Shown: piece by piece, positions 1 to 8,930 of the stretch
How positions within the stretch are numbered: the first letter of the stretch is position 1
Layout of the letters: each line of letters starts with the position of its first letter
Assembly: GCF_023502235.1 (NCBI RefSeq)
Contig: NZ_JAMFLY010000002.1
Location: 744,001 to 808,000, forward strand
Direction of reading: 5' to 3'
Length of the DNA: 64,000 nt
DNA from: Flagellimonas myxillae
GTDB lineage: Bacteria; Bacteroidota; Bacteroidia; Flavobacteriales; Flavobacteriaceae
Notes under the pieces: generated by a model
Databases searched by the model: none
What the model saw: the letters and a program-made list of their open reading frames with translations, nothing else
Told to the model about the DNA's origin: nothing
Made by a program: the position numbers and the translations under genes

Positions 1-1
1 T

Positions 2-178
2 GTTGCCACCCGCGAGGTGGTGGATGGATCGTTTACCTATTCCCTTATTGTTACCTTCGAGTCGGCCGAAGCCCAAGAAGGCTATCAAACGGAACAGCCC
101 CACTTGGATTTTATCGAAGAATGCAAACATTTGTGGGAGAAGGTGATTGTATATGACTCCTTTGGCCTAAAAGAATGA
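2..178 (+). CDS. Dabb (stress-responsive A/B barrel) domain protein, C-terminal part
   Basis: The open frame enters from the left edge and ends at TGA 176-178, so only the last 58 residues are visible. The fragment contains VTFESAEAQEGYQTEQPHLD, followed by a Phe-Ile-Glu-Glu helix and a terminal strand ending VIVYDS. This matches the C-terminal half of Dabb-family ferredoxin-like barrels, small dimeric proteins whose biochemical role is usually unknown. The stop overlaps the start of the next gene (ATGA), so the two are probably translationally coupled. The start lies outside the window. The family call is made from pattern recognition on a fragment. Confidence 0.7.
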   Translation, partial: VATREVVDGSFTYSLIVTFESAEAQEGYQTEQPHLDFIEECKHLWEKVIVYDSFGLKE

Positions 179-534
179 ACGTAGAAGAACTTCGGGAACT
201 TTGCTTATCCAAAAAAGGGGTTACAGAAGAATTTCCTTTTGATGAAAGCACCTTGGTATTTAAGGTAATGGGCAAAATGTTTGCCTTGGTCGCTTTGGAG
301 CGCTTGCCGCCACAATGCAATTTAAAATGCGACCCAGAGCGGGCATTGGAACTTCGGGAGACCCATGATGGGGATATTATTCCCGGATATCACATGAGCA
401 AGAAGCATTGGAATACGATAATGTTGGACAACCTGCCACCCAAACTTATCATGGAACTGGTGGACCATTCCTATGCACTGGTGGTTTCCGGACTTACCAA
501 AAAGCTTAAGGCCCAATTGGGCGTCGCGGATTAG
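175..534 (+). CDS. MmcQ/YjbR family protein
   Basis: This 119-residue protein is of normal length for the MmcQ/YjbR family, small alpha/beta proteins with a CyaY-like fold that are often described as DNA-binding. Visible family features are the N-terminal helix with LCLSKKGVTEEFPFD, the strand pair LVFKVMGKMFALV, the central PGYHMSKKHWNTI and the C-terminal helix ending LTKKLKAQLG. The ATG overlaps the stop of the upstream Dabb gene, which supports this start. About 130 bp without a gene follow before the first regulator, so the pair probably forms its own small transcription unit. The biological role is unknown. Confidence 0.85.
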   Translation: MNVEELRELCLSKKGVTEEFPFDESTLVFKVMGKMFALVALERLPPQCNLKCDPERALELRETHDGDIIPGYHMSKKHWNTIMLDNLPPKLIMELVDHSYALVVSGLTKKLKAQLGVAD

Positions 535-663
535 TTTTTGTTCTGATCTTTTGCTTCATCGATACAAAACAACAGTTCGTCGATAGTTTTTTTTCATTTA
601 ACCAATTTGTAGTCTTTTTCTGATTGCAATTCCCCAATTTTGTATCCTAAAGCGAATTAGATC

Positions 664-1062
664 ATGAATGTGCTGTTCATAGAAGATGATATGATAGAAG
701 CAATGAAGTTGCAAAGGGCAATTTCTAAGTTTGAATCCAAGCACAAGATTATCGAAGCAAAGAATGGGGAAGAGGCTTTGGAAATCTTGAAGGGGGGAAG
801 TCTGCCCGATATCATCTTATTGGACCTGAACATGCCACGTATGAGCGGCATAGAGTTTCTTTCTGTGGTAAAGGCGGATGAAAGATTGAAATACTTGCCA
901 ATTATCATTTTGACCACATCTGAAAATCGGACGGATCTTTTAAAATGTTTCGAGATAGGAATCGCAGGTTACATCATAAAGCCTTTAAAATATGAGGATT
1001 ACGAATCCAAACTTAAAAAAGTATTTGATTATTGGGAGATTAGCGAATTGATCAAAGGCTAA
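664..1062 (+). CDS. Receiver-only response regulator
   Basis: A 132-residue protein made of a single CheY-like receiver domain with no output domain. It shows the acidic pair in IEDD near the N-terminus, the phosphoacceptor Asp at about residue 54 in ILLDLNMPRMSG, the Thr in IILTTSE and the Lys in YIIKPLKYEDY. All catalytic residues needed for phosphorylation are therefore present. Single-domain regulators act through protein contacts or as phosphate carriers in relays. It lies about 380 bp upstream of the PAS kinase, with which it probably works, although the gap leaves co-transcription uncertain. Confidence 0.92.
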   Translation: MNVLFIEDDMIEAMKLQRAISKFESKHKIIEAKNGEEALEILKGGSLPDIILLDLNMPRMSGIEFLSVVKADERLKYLPIIILTTSENRTDLLKCFEIGIAGYIIKPLKYEDYESKLKKVFDYWEISELIKG

Positions 1063-1440
1063 CAAAAATCCCGTTTTCACAACATTAATTTTTATAACAG
1101 GTAGTACAATTCCTACATTTATTTCATAATAATCTTATTGTGAAAGGAATTGTTATTACCGGAAATTGTGCATTGAAGACACCTTTATATAAGGTCGACT
1201 ACATTGATGCCAGTCTAAAACAGACTCCATTTTTTTCTAAAAATGCTTCAGGAGTCTTACCGCCCAATAGCTATTTTGAACATGTCGGACCTGCCTGCCC
1301 AGTGGGCAAGCAAGCCGATACTTCTTCAGTTTTTCTTTCACTTACTCTGGGGATTCAATCCTCAAATTTCTCAAAGAAAACAACTAACCGTCTCCATGGC
1401 CCTTCGGGTTTTTGGGCAATAGCAGATTTCATAGCATAAA
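1063..1440. other. Gene-poor leader before the PAS kinase, with an imperfect palindrome
   Basis: No convincing gene lies in this 378 bp stretch. At 1291-1314 there is an imperfect inverted repeat, CTGCCTGCCC-AGT-GGGCAAGCAAG, of the kind found scattered between genes in flavobacterial genomes. The first 80 bp are AT-rich and could hold the promoter of the kinase operon, but I see no perfect TAnnTTTG box with a well-spaced TTG. Confidence 0.4.
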
Positions 1441-3834
1441 ATGAAAACAGAACGTAAATCGAGTTTGCATTGGTCCAACACGGATAACCCGGAAATTGAG
1501 CGGCTAAAACAGGAATTGGAGCGAGAAAGAAAGGCACGGGAATCTGCGGAGAACATGTTGGTGCTTAAAATGGACGAGCTTGAAAAGGTCTCGAAAAAGA
1601 AGAAGCACAGTTATGAGGAAAATCCGATAAACAACGCTTTCGTGGATCTAATTGATCCCTACGTGGTTATGGACATGTTAACCAATGTGGTAAACATGAA
1701 TGCTTCTGCCAAGGAGTTTTTGGGATATGATCATACCAAGGAGCAATTACAACTGTCCACTTTGGTGCACCCAGATTATTATGAATATACCGCAGAGTCT
1801 TTTAAGAATTTGCTTGAGAACGGTATCCTCAGGAATTACTCTGCCAAGATCATCACCAAAAAGGGGTTGGAGAAATATGTGAACATAAACGCCAGCCTTA
1901 TCTATAATGATACTGGCCAACCTATTGCCGCCCAAGGGGTGATCAGGGACATTACGGAAGAGGTGGAGATCAAGAAGAAATTGGAGGACCAGAAAAAACA
2001 ACAGGATATAATTGTTGAGAACTCTTCCCTTGGAATTTTACTAATTGTAAATGATAAAATCGTCAAGGCCAATCGGAGCTTTGTGGAACTATTGGGCTAC
2101 TCGGAATCCGAACTCCAAAAACTCTCGCTTAACGATATTTCTTCCTTGGAGGACACCGACCTCTACGACAATCTGTTACAAAAAAGTTTGCAGGACGATT
2201 CCAAAAAATTCTCCATAGTTCGCAAATTCCATAAAAAGAACGGAAAAAAATTATACGGTAAAACCTCCATGAGCTCTGTATTGGATGCTGAGGGCAACAT
2301 AGAATACAACGTGGCCATGATCGAGGATATCACCAAAGAAAAAAATGCTGAAAAAAAAATAAAGGCTTCGGAAGAACGTATGGCCACCCTGATCAAGAAT
2401 CTACAAACTGGAATCTTATTGGAGGACCAGGATCGAAAGATTGTGTTGGCCAACAAAAAATTCTGTGATTTGTTCGGAATTGCCGTTTCCCCAGATTCCC
2501 TCAAGGGAGTTAACAGCGAAAGGTCCATCCATAAATACAAGAACATGTTTTTGGAGCCGGAAGAGTCACTTCATAGGATCAATCATGTAATTGATAAAAA
2601 AGAGGTGGTCACTGCGGATGAAATGGAGCTTCTTGATGGCCGCACCTTTGAAAGGGATTATATACCCTTGTTCAACAACGGCGAATACCAAGGTCATTTA
2701 TGGAGCTATAACGATGTTACCCTTCGTAAGAATTATAGAAGGAATCTAGAAGTCCAAAAAGAGAAATACGGAAGTATCATTGCCAATATGAACCTGGGAT
2801 TGGTCGAAGTAGACAATGATGAGAACATTCTTTTGGTGAACCAAAGTTTCAGCGACATGATTGGAATGTCCGCTGGGGAATTGATCGGTGAAAACGCGAA
2901 GGAAGTCATCCATATCATAGATGAGGATAGGGAAAAATTACAGTTACACAATTCCAAAAGACTTCAGGGAATTTCTGACTCCTATGAAGTTGAAGTTAAA
3001 GTGTCGAATGGGGAGCAACGATTCTGGCTCATTAGTGGGGCACCTAGATATGATGATGCGGGAAACGTGATTGGCTCTATTGGGATACACTTGGACATTA
3101 CCACCCAAAAGAATCTGGAATTGCAAAAGGAAAATCTGTTGAGCGAACTGGAAGCAAGCAACAAAGGATTGCAGGAATACGCCCATATTGTTTCCCACGA
3201 CCTTAAATCTCCCCTCCGAAGTATCAGCGCATTGTCCACATGGCTGTATGATGATTACAAGGACACCTTGGATGAAAACGGAAGGTATAACCTTAAAATG
3301 ATGCAGGAGAAGATCGAGGGGATGGACAAGCTGATTACCGGAATCCTAAAATACTCCACGGTAAACAACGATGTACTGGACAACACCGAAGTAAATGTAA
3401 ATGAGGTAATCCAGGAAATCAAGGAAATCATTTATATCCCGGACCATGTTTCCATCAAGCCCAAAAAGGAATTACCCACGATCAAAGCGGACAAAACCAA
3501 GATCCATCAATTGTTCCAGAATTTTTTGAGCAACGCCGTGGTAAACATTGATAAGAAAAAAGGATTGGTGGAGATTGATTATGAGGAGCATCCATCCCAT
3601 TGGGAGTTTAGCATCAAAGACAATGGCGTGGGAATTCCGAAGGAATACCACGAAAAAATATTTCAAATATTCCAATCCATCGGTAACAAGGAACGCTCTA
3701 CCGGAATTGGATTGTCGATCGTGAAAAAGATCATTGACCGGTACAGCGGAAAAGTATGGTTAAAAAGTAAAATAGGAGAAGGGACTACCTTTTTCTTCAC
3801 CCTAAAAAAAGAACCTAAAAACAAAAAGCGATGA
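1441..3834 (+). CDS. Multi-PAS sensor histidine kinase
   Basis: This 797-residue protein has no membrane segment and is predicted cytoplasmic. In order it shows a short charged coiled coil (about 15-60), four PAS-type modules (about 65-175, 190-300, 315-430 and 440-555) whose ends are marked by IRDITEE, IEDITKE, YNDVTLR and LDITTQ, then a HisKA dimerisation helix with phospho-His at about 586 in IVSHDLKSPLRS. The HATPase domain follows, with the N box in FLSNAVVN and G boxes DNGVGIPKEY and STGIGLSIVKK. There is no receiver domain, so phosphate must go to a separate partner such as the nearby receivers or HPt. Its stop overlaps the FIST gene by ATGA, indicating one operon. The ligands of the PAS domains cannot be read from the sequence. 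Confidence 0.93.
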   Translation: MKTERKSSLHWSNTDNPEIERLKQELERERKARESAENMLVLKMDELEKVSKKKKHSYEENPINNAFVDLIDPYVVMDMLTNVVNMNASAKEFLGYDHTKEQLQLSTLVHPDYYEYTAESFKNLLENGILRNYSAKIITKKGLEKYVNINASLIYNDTGQPIAAQGVIRDITEEVEIKKKLEDQKKQQDIIVENSSLGILLIVNDKIVKANRSFVELLGYSESELQKLSLNDISSLEDTDLYDNLLQKSLQDDSKKFSIVRKFHKKNGKKLYGKTSMSSVLDAEGNIEYNVAMIEDITKEKNAEKKIKASEERMATLIKNLQTGILLEDQDRKIVLANKKFCDLFGIAVSPDSLKGVNSERSIHKYKNMFLEPEESLHRINHVIDKKEVVTADEMELLDGRTFERDYIPLFNNGEYQGHLWSYNDVTLRKNYRRNLEVQKEKYGSIIANMNLGLVEVDNDENILLVNQSFSDMIGMSAGELIGENAKEVIHIIDEDREKLQLHNSKRLQGISDSYEVEVKVSNGEQRFWLISGAPRYDDAGNVIGSIGIHLDITTQKNLELQKENLLSELEASNKGLQEYAHIVSHDLKSPLRSISALSTWLYDDYKDTLDENGRYNLKMMQEKIEGMDKLITGILKYSTVNNDVLDNTEVNVNEVIQEIKEIIYIPDHVSIKPKKELPTIKADKTKIHQLFQNFLSNAVVNIDKKKGLVEIDYEEHPSHWEFSIKDNGVGIPKEYHEKIFQIFQSIGNKERSTGIGLSIVKKIIDRYSGKVWLKSKIGEGTTFFFTLKKEPKNKKR

Positions 3835-4958
3835 AAGTAAATCAAGCGAAACGATCACAAGGGGGTACATGGGAATTTGCCCAGGATCAACCTTTGAAGG
3901 AACCTTTGGTATTGATATTTGGAGATAGATTCTTACTGGAGTCCAAAGATTTGTATCAGGAAATCAAGGAATTGTATCCAGACGGGCATCTTGTTTTCGG
4001 ATCTACCTCTGGTGAGATTATGGAAACCAGCGTGTACGAAGATAGTATTACCATTACGGCGATAGAGTTTGAAAAAACCCGATTTTCCATAGTTAGTGAG
4101 AACGTCCAGGACTATGTGGATATTGAGAAGATGGGAGCCGCCATATCCAACCAATTCGATTTGGAGGGACTCAACCATTTGTTCATCGTTTCCGATGGAA
4201 GTTTTGTAAATGGGAGTGGTCTTATTGAGGGATTGGAATCGGTAGAGGGTTTTAAGGCATCCATAACAGGAGGTCTTTGTGGTGATGGTGCCCGATTTGA
4301 AAAAACCTTGACCTCCTACAACGAAAATCCCAAGCAGGGAGAGGTGATTGCCATTGGATTATATGGCGAAGCCTTGGAGGTGAGTTATGCCAATTTTGGT
4401 GGATGGACCCCGTTTGGCCCGGAAAGAACCATAACAAAGTCCGAAGGAAACGTGCTGTTTGAAATTGATGGCAAACCCGCCTTGGATTTGTATAAAAAGT
4501 ACTTGGGCGACAAGGCCGACGAACTTCCACAGGCAGCACTGCTATATCCGCTAACCGTGCAGCAGCACGAAGACACGGAACCCTTGGTCAGGACAATCCT
4601 GAACATTGACGAAGAACAAAGTTCCATGATCTTGGCCGGCGATGTGCCCTTAAATTCCAAAGTGCAGTTGATGATGTCCACAATGGACGATATTGCTGAA
4701 GGGGCTTCCAATGCTGCAGAATTGGCAATGAGAAACAGAAAGAACAAGCCCGAACTGGCCATTCTGGTCAGTTGTGTGGGCCGAAAATTGGTACTTGACC
4801 AGCGTACCGAGGATGAGATTGAGGAAGTGGCAGAAGTTATTGGCGAGCAAGCCAAGATCACAGGGTTCTACTCTTATGGTGAAATGGCTCCCTTTGCAGG
4901 AAAAAATGAATGCCAATTGCACAACCAAACCATGACATTAACCTTATTGAGTGAGTAA
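3831..4958 (+). CDS. FIST N/C-domain sensor protein
   Basis: A 375-residue soluble protein with the FIST layout. The N-terminal domain covers roughly residues 20-200, with LVFGSTSGEI matching the family's GcStaGEi region and ITGGLCGDGARFEKT near the middle. The FIST_C domain covers roughly 215-350. Known FIST proteins are intracellular sensors coded beside kinases, and one group (NosP) binds haem and nitric oxide and modulates a partner histidine kinase. Here the gene sits between two histidine kinase genes, overlapping the first by 4 bp and touching the second with no gap (TAA then ATG), so the three products are probably made together. The ligand is an inference; no haem-binding residue has been verified. 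Confidence 0.88.
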   Translation: MKVNQAKRSQGGTWEFAQDQPLKEPLVLIFGDRFLLESKDLYQEIKELYPDGHLVFGSTSGEIMETSVYEDSITITAIEFEKTRFSIVSENVQDYVDIEKMGAAISNQFDLEGLNHLFIVSDGSFVNGSGLIEGLESVEGFKASITGGLCGDGARFEKTLTSYNENPKQGEVIAIGLYGEALEVSYANFGGWTPFGPERTITKSEGNVLFEIDGKPALDLYKKYLGDKADELPQAALLYPLTVQQHEDTEPLVRTILNIDEEQSSMILAGDVPLNSKVQLMMSTMDDIAEGASNAAELAMRNRKNKPELAILVSCVGRKLVLDQRTEDEIEEVAEVIGEQAKITGFYSYGEMAPFAGKNECQLHNQTMTLTLLSE

Positions 4959-6017
4959 ATGCATTCCCTGCTTAGAAGACAATTAAAGAAGTTTTTGCCC
5001 AAAGAATTTGTGGGTCATCCAGCTATGGAGGAATTCTTGGATTCCGTGGATAAATCCTATTCGGATTTTGATGAAAAGCTGAAGATGATCCAAAGGGCAA
5101 CTTCTTTGAGCTCCGATGAACTCTATCAGGCCAATCAACGTTTGAACCAGGAAACCGAGGGGCAGCGCAAGGTATTGGAATCCCTGAGCAGGGCTGTGGC
5201 TTCAATGCAGGACAAGACCAGTGACCGTATCAATGGCTCGTTGGATTTCAATCCACAAAAATTGGTCGAGGATATAGAAAGGCAGGCTCTAAAGTTGGTC
5301 AAGATCACCGCCGAAAAAGACATGCTCCTCAAAAACCTGGAGCAGCAAAACGAGTCCTTGAACAACTATGCACACATGGTATCGCACGATTTAAAATCGC
5401 CCATTCGCAATGTGCATTCTTTGGTGAGTTGGGTGTTCGAAGATGGCCAGGAAGGTTTCAAGGAACAAAGCCAAAAAAATGTTCAGCTCATTTTTCAGAA
5501 TTTGGCAAAAATGGATAGTCTTATCGATGGGATTCTAAGGCATTCCACCATCGATTCTATTCAGGAAAGTGAAACGGTCATAGATCTAAACCACCTTATT
5601 GGGGAAATAGAAAATACGGTATTTGTTCCCGAAAACATAACCATTAAGAAGAGTGGCAAATTGCCCACGCTCTACACGGGGAAATATCGAATAGAGCAGT
5701 TGTTCAAAAACTTGATCACCAATGCCATTACGGCAACAGAACATTGTGAGGATGGGTGCATTATGATAGACGTGAAAGAAGAGGACGATGGATGGTTGTT
5801 CAGTGTTTCCGATAATGGCAAGGGCATACCAAAGCACCTTCAGGATGGAATTTTTGGGATGTTCAAAAAGCTGGAGAACAATTCAGGAGCAACTGGAATT
5901 GGCCTTGCGTTAGTAAAGAAAATCATAAACTATTACAAAGGTGATATCTGGTTGTCCTCGAAGGAGGGCAAAGGAACGACCTTCTTTTTTACGATTAAAA
6001 ACAAGAACAATGACTGA
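4959..6017 (+). CDS. Soluble histidine kinase paired with the FIST protein
   Basis: A 352-residue cytoplasmic kinase without a recognisable sensor domain. The first 130 residues are helical, with a short heptad-like region, and are followed by HisKA with phospho-His at about 143 in MVSHDLKSPIRN. The HATPase domain has N box LITNAITA and G boxes DNGKGIPKHL and ATGIGLALVKK. The catalytic half resembles that of the upstream PAS kinase, suggesting a common origin. Because it starts at the base after the FIST stop codon and lacks its own sensor, it is the best candidate for the kinase regulated by the FIST protein. Its stop overlaps the HPt gene. Confidence 0.93.
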   Translation: MHSLLRRQLKKFLPKEFVGHPAMEEFLDSVDKSYSDFDEKLKMIQRATSLSSDELYQANQRLNQETEGQRKVLESLSRAVASMQDKTSDRINGSLDFNPQKLVEDIERQALKLVKITAEKDMLLKNLEQQNESLNNYAHMVSHDLKSPIRNVHSLVSWVFEDGQEGFKEQSQKNVQLIFQNLAKMDSLIDGILRHSTIDSIQESETVIDLNHLIGEIENTVFVPENITIKKSGKLPTLYTGKYRIEQLFKNLITNAITATEHCEDGCIMIDVKEEDDGWLFSVSDNGKGIPKHLQDGIFGMFKKLENNSGATGIGLALVKKIINYYKGDIWLSSKEGKGTTFFFTIKNKNND

Positions 6018-6333
6018 GCGACCCAACTTGAATTATATAAAGGAGATTTCTGGCGGAAACGAGGATTTTGAAAAGAAATTCCTGACCATTATCCAAACGG
6101 AATTTCCTAAGGAAAAGAACGATTATATAGAAAATTTGGCGGCTAACAATCTGGAAGAATCCGCGAAGATTGTTCATAAAATAAAGCACAAGTTGGGTAT
6201 TCTGGGCTTGACAGGTGGATATAAGTTAGCCATTAAGTATGAAGAGGACCTGAAATACGGTAATACCAGGCTAGAGAAGGAATTTCAGGATATTTTAAAA
6301 TCTGTGGAGGAGTTTATTCTAAAAATCGCGTAA
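6010..6333 (+). CDS. HPt domain phosphotransfer protein
   Basis: A 107-residue all-helical protein with the HPt signature around the phosphorylatable His in KIVHKIKHKLGILGL. I chose the ATG at 6010, which overlaps the kinase stop (6015-6017), over an in-frame upstream codon at 5941 that would add only residues buried in the kinase gene. HPt proteins carry phosphate between receivers in multistep relays. Its presence indicates a relay in which a kinase phosphorylates one receiver, the HPt takes the phosphate, and a final regulator receives it. The LytTR regulator one base downstream is the natural last receiver. Confidence 0.85.
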   Translation: MTERPNLNYIKEISGGNEDFEKKFLTIIQTEFPKEKNDYIENLAANNLEESAKIVHKIKHKLGILGLTGGYKLAIKYEEDLKYGNTRLEKEFQDILKSVEEFILKIA

Positions 6334-6334
6334 G

Positions 6335-7042
6335 GTGAAATGTATAATTGTTGATGATGAGCAAAGTGCAAGGGCAATCGTGAAAGAGCTCTGCCGTACC
6401 ATTCCAGAAATTGAGGTGGTTGCGGAGTTTCCCAATGCTTTGGAAGCCTTGAAATTTTTGAAGTACAATCAAATAGATTTAATATTTCTGGACATTCATA
6501 TGCCCAAACTTACAGGAGTTGATTTTATTGAAACCGTAACCAACCCACCCAAGATTGTACTCACCACCTCCGATACTGAATTTGCCATTGAAGCCTATGG
6601 ATATGAATTTATTTTGGATTATTTGGTGAAACCGATATCCGCGGAAAGATTTCATAAATGCGCAATAAAGTTGCATAACGTATTTTGTAAATCGGCTTCC
6701 GATTTCGAAAGGGAATCCAGTCTGGCCGAAGACGATGATCTCTATATCAACATCGACAGGAGGCTGATCAAGTTGAAATTTCATGACATCCAACTGATCG
6801 AGGCCAAGGGGGATTATATAGAGATACAGACCAAAAATGAAAGATATAGAGTGCATTCCACATTAAAGAAAATAAAGGAAAAACTACCGGAATCCAGATT
6901 TTTGCAAGTACACAGATCTTACATCATCAACTTTGCACAAATAGTTGATATTCAGGATAACAGTGTGCTTATAGAACGCAATGTGATACCCATAAGTCGA
7001 TCCAACCGCCCGGAGTTGATGCAACGCTTGAATTTACTCTAA
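6335..7042 (+). CDS. LytTR-family DNA-binding response regulator
   Basis: A 235-residue protein with an N-terminal receiver (1-120; VDDE, phosphoacceptor Asp at about 53 in IFLDIHMPKLTG, Lys in LVKPIS) and a C-terminal LytTR domain (about 135-235). The latter carries the family pattern IQLIEAKGDYIEIQT, RVHSTLKKIKE and FLQVHRSYIIN. It starts with GTG one base after the HPt stop. LytTR regulators bind direct repeats upstream of target promoters. As the only DNA-binding output of this relay, it is the likely transcription factor for the operon and perhaps the EPS genes downstream, which is inference from position. Confidence 0.93.
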   Translation: MKCIIVDDEQSARAIVKELCRTIPEIEVVAEFPNALEALKFLKYNQIDLIFLDIHMPKLTGVDFIETVTNPPKIVLTTSDTEFAIEAYGYEFILDYLVKPISAERFHKCAIKLHNVFCKSASDFERESSLAEDDDLYINIDRRLIKLKFHDIQLIEAKGDYIEIQTKNERYRVHSTLKKIKEKLPESRFLQVHRSYIINFAQIVDIQDNSVLIERNVIPISRSNRPELMQRLNLL

Positions 7043-7066
7043 AAAGAAAGAAAAATACTACAAATG

Positions 7067-7074
7067 TATTTTTG
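7067..7074 (+). promoter_or_regulatory. Possible -7 box upstream of the STAS gene
   Basis: TATTTTTG matches the Bacteroidota -7 consensus TAnnTTTG exactly and lies 70 bp before the STAS start in the 102 bp gap after the LytTR gene. No TTG is present at a suitable distance upstream, so the assignment is weak. Confidence 0.3.
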
Positions 7075-7144
7075 GCGTTAAGATAGATAGACACTTTTTG
7101 AAAATGTTAATACGATTGAAACTACCTAATTAAATTTTTAGCAT

Positions 7145-7447
7145 ATGTCATTGGAAATACGAGAGAACAGAGGAATTTTGGAGATTTTGGGCAAAGTGTC
7201 CACTCAACATTTAGGAGCTTTGAACTCCTATTTTAATGCCGTCTTGGAGCGGGAAGAAAGTATTGTGGTAAGCCTCGAAAGGGTTACAGAACTGGACTCT
7301 TCTGCAGCTCAATTCTTTGAGAAATTATACCGGAGCTCCGCAAGACAAAATAAGGTAGTTTCCCTAATCGGAAGACAAAATAGGGCTTTGATGGAAATTC
7401 TGAACACCACCAATTCCGATTATATTCTCAGCTCAGACCGTATTTAG
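7145..7447 (+). CDS. STAS-domain protein (anti-sigma-factor antagonist type)
   Basis: This 100-residue protein is a single STAS domain. It shows the first strand GILEILGKVS, the acidic strand IVVSLERVTELDSSAAQFF holding the Asp-Ser-Ser motif where antagonists of this type are phosphorylated, and the final helix NRALMEILN. STAS antagonists act in partner-switching with an anti-sigma kinase and a PP2C phosphatase, but neither partner is coded in this window. The usual Gly after DSS is replaced by Ala. It lies between the relay operon and the first EPS glycosyltransferase, so it may be a switch in EPS control. Confidence 0.8.
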   Translation: MSLEIRENRGILEILGKVSTQHLGALNSYFNAVLEREESIVVSLERVTELDSSAAQFFEKLYRSSARQNKVVSLIGRQNRALMEILNTTNSDYILSSDRI

Positions 7448-7471
7448 ACCATTAAAATAACTAGGGGAATC

Positions 7472-8317
7472 ATGAAAGTCACTGCTTACCAACCTTACTA
7501 CAAGCTGGATCCACAAAGTTTGGACGATGCTGACTTTACCAAGTTGACCACCTATTTTGCGTTGTTGCGCGAGGTGAAGAAGCCGGTGGTAAGCCTTGTA
7601 ACCCCGGTATACCGAGCTAAGGATACCTTGGTAGCCCATATAATGTCGCTTGCAAATCTGAAGACCATAATTCCTTATGAGCTCATTTTTGTGGAAAACA
7701 ATGCGGACAGGGAATCCCTGTCCATATTAAAGCAATTGGGAGCCACGGTAGTAAGTGAACCAAAGCAGGGTATTACCCATGCCCGCCAAAAAGGCTTGGA
7801 AGAAGCCAGAGGGCAAATAATCTGTAGTTTGGATCCTGACACCATTTATGATCCCTACTACGTCGATAAAATGGTCCTGCCTTTTTTTAAGGACCAAGAT
7901 TTGGTGCTTTGTTATGCAGTCTCCCAAAGCTATAGGGAGGATTTTCAACTACCCCTAAAAATGCGGTTGCGGAACCGGTTGAAGGTGGCCTATTTTCGAT
8001 GGAAACTTGCCAAGGGATTTACCACAAAAATAAAATACATCCGTGCTGTAGGCATGGCCATTCGCAAAGAAAAACTACTTCCTATCGGATACGATACCGA
8101 CCTAAAGGCAGTATCTGGATGCGATGATGGCATGTTGGCCATGCATTTACACAATACGGGGACTTTTAAATATGTGGCTGTGGATATCCATACGGCCCTT
8201 CCTCCAAAAAGGGAACCAGGTAAACCCTTTCCGTTTTGCAACGAGCGCTTCCTACCCGTTGAAAACAAACTTCAAGAAACATACAAAGCGTTGGAAATAG
8301 AGGAATTAGGCAGCTAA
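7472..8317 (+). CDS. Family 2 glycosyltransferase
   Basis: A 281-residue GT-A fold enzyme. It starts the family pattern with VVSLVTPVYRAKDTLVAHI, continues with YELIFVENNADRE and carries a metal/nucleotide-binding acidic motif in CSLDPDTIYDP (DPD). An acidic SGCDDGMLAMHLHN segment corresponds to the catalytic-base region. No membrane segment is present. It precedes the main EPS run by about 240 bp and lies on the same strand. The sugar donor and acceptor cannot be told from the sequence. Confidence 0.85.
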   Translation: MKVTAYQPYYKLDPQSLDDADFTKLTTYFALLREVKKPVVSLVTPVYRAKDTLVAHIMSLANLKTIIPYELIFVENNADRESLSILKQLGATVVSEPKQGITHARQKGLEEARGQIICSLDPDTIYDPYYVDKMVLPFFKDQDLVLCYAVSQSYREDFQLPLKMRLRNRLKVAYFRWKLAKGFTTKIKYIRAVGMAIRKEKLLPIGYDTDLKAVSGCDDGMLAMHLHNTGTFKYVAVDIHTALPPKREPGKPFPFCNERFLPVENKLQETYKALEIEELGS

Positions 8318-8561
8318 GCCTAAAGTTCCGACCTTTTCTCAAAGACATTACTTTTGTTGACTTTCTGGGGGTTTTTGCGACCCGGCAAAATGTGGGTTAC
8401 ATGGTCGAAGGTCCTACATCGATGAATCCCCGAAATACCTTACCTCCAATAAACTCCCACTTACAACAACCTCCCTTGGTTTTACAACATAGAATTAATA
8501 AAAAGTAATATAAATCCTACTTTTCGTTCGTGTTTAGTACTACAAACTTAAAATCGATACT

Positions 8562-8927
8562 ATGAAAATTCTAGTTGTTGACGACAAACAATCCCTGAGT
8601 GAACTTGTTTCCCAGTTTTTGGGACAGTCCTATCAGGTAACCACGATGGAAGACGGGTTGGCAGCCCTGGCTTGGATGCAGGAAGGCAATATTCCAGATT
8701 TGGTGATAACCGACTTGGAAATGCCCAATATGGACGGTTTTGAACTGATCCAAAAAATAAAGGAAAGCGGCTATTTCTCCAATATTCCCATTATAGTTCT
8801 CAGCTGTAGGGACAGTAGTTCGGATCGTATCCAATGCCTAAAATTGGGAGCGGATGATTATTTGGTGAAACCCTTTAATCCTGAAGAATTGCTAATTCGT
8901 GTAGAAAAATTACTCATTAGGGCCTAG
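8562..8927 (+). CDS. Receiver-only response regulator at the head of the EPS run
   Basis: A 121-residue single receiver domain with a complete active site: VVDDKQS, phosphoacceptor Asp at about 51 in VITDLEMPNMDG, Ser in IVLSCRD and Lys in YLVKPFN. It lies 3 bp upstream of the REC-sugar transferase fusion, whose N-terminal domain aligns with it along its whole length but has lost the active-site residues. The two may therefore be duplicates of one receiver, one kept active and one converted to a structural or docking domain. It could be a target of the kinases or HPt upstream. Confidence 0.92.
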   Translation: MKILVVDDKQSLSELVSQFLGQSYQVTTMEDGLAALAWMQEGNIPDLVITDLEMPNMDGFELIQKIKESGYFSNIPIIVLSCRDSSSDRIQCLKLGADDYLVKPFNPEELLIRVEKLLIRA

Positions 8928-8930
8928 CAT

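Noticed and set aside
1140..1439. A 99-codon frame with GTG start before the PAS kinase
   Set aside because: The sequence covers a scattered palindrome, the composition does not look like a protein and no family is recognised; more likely intergenic.
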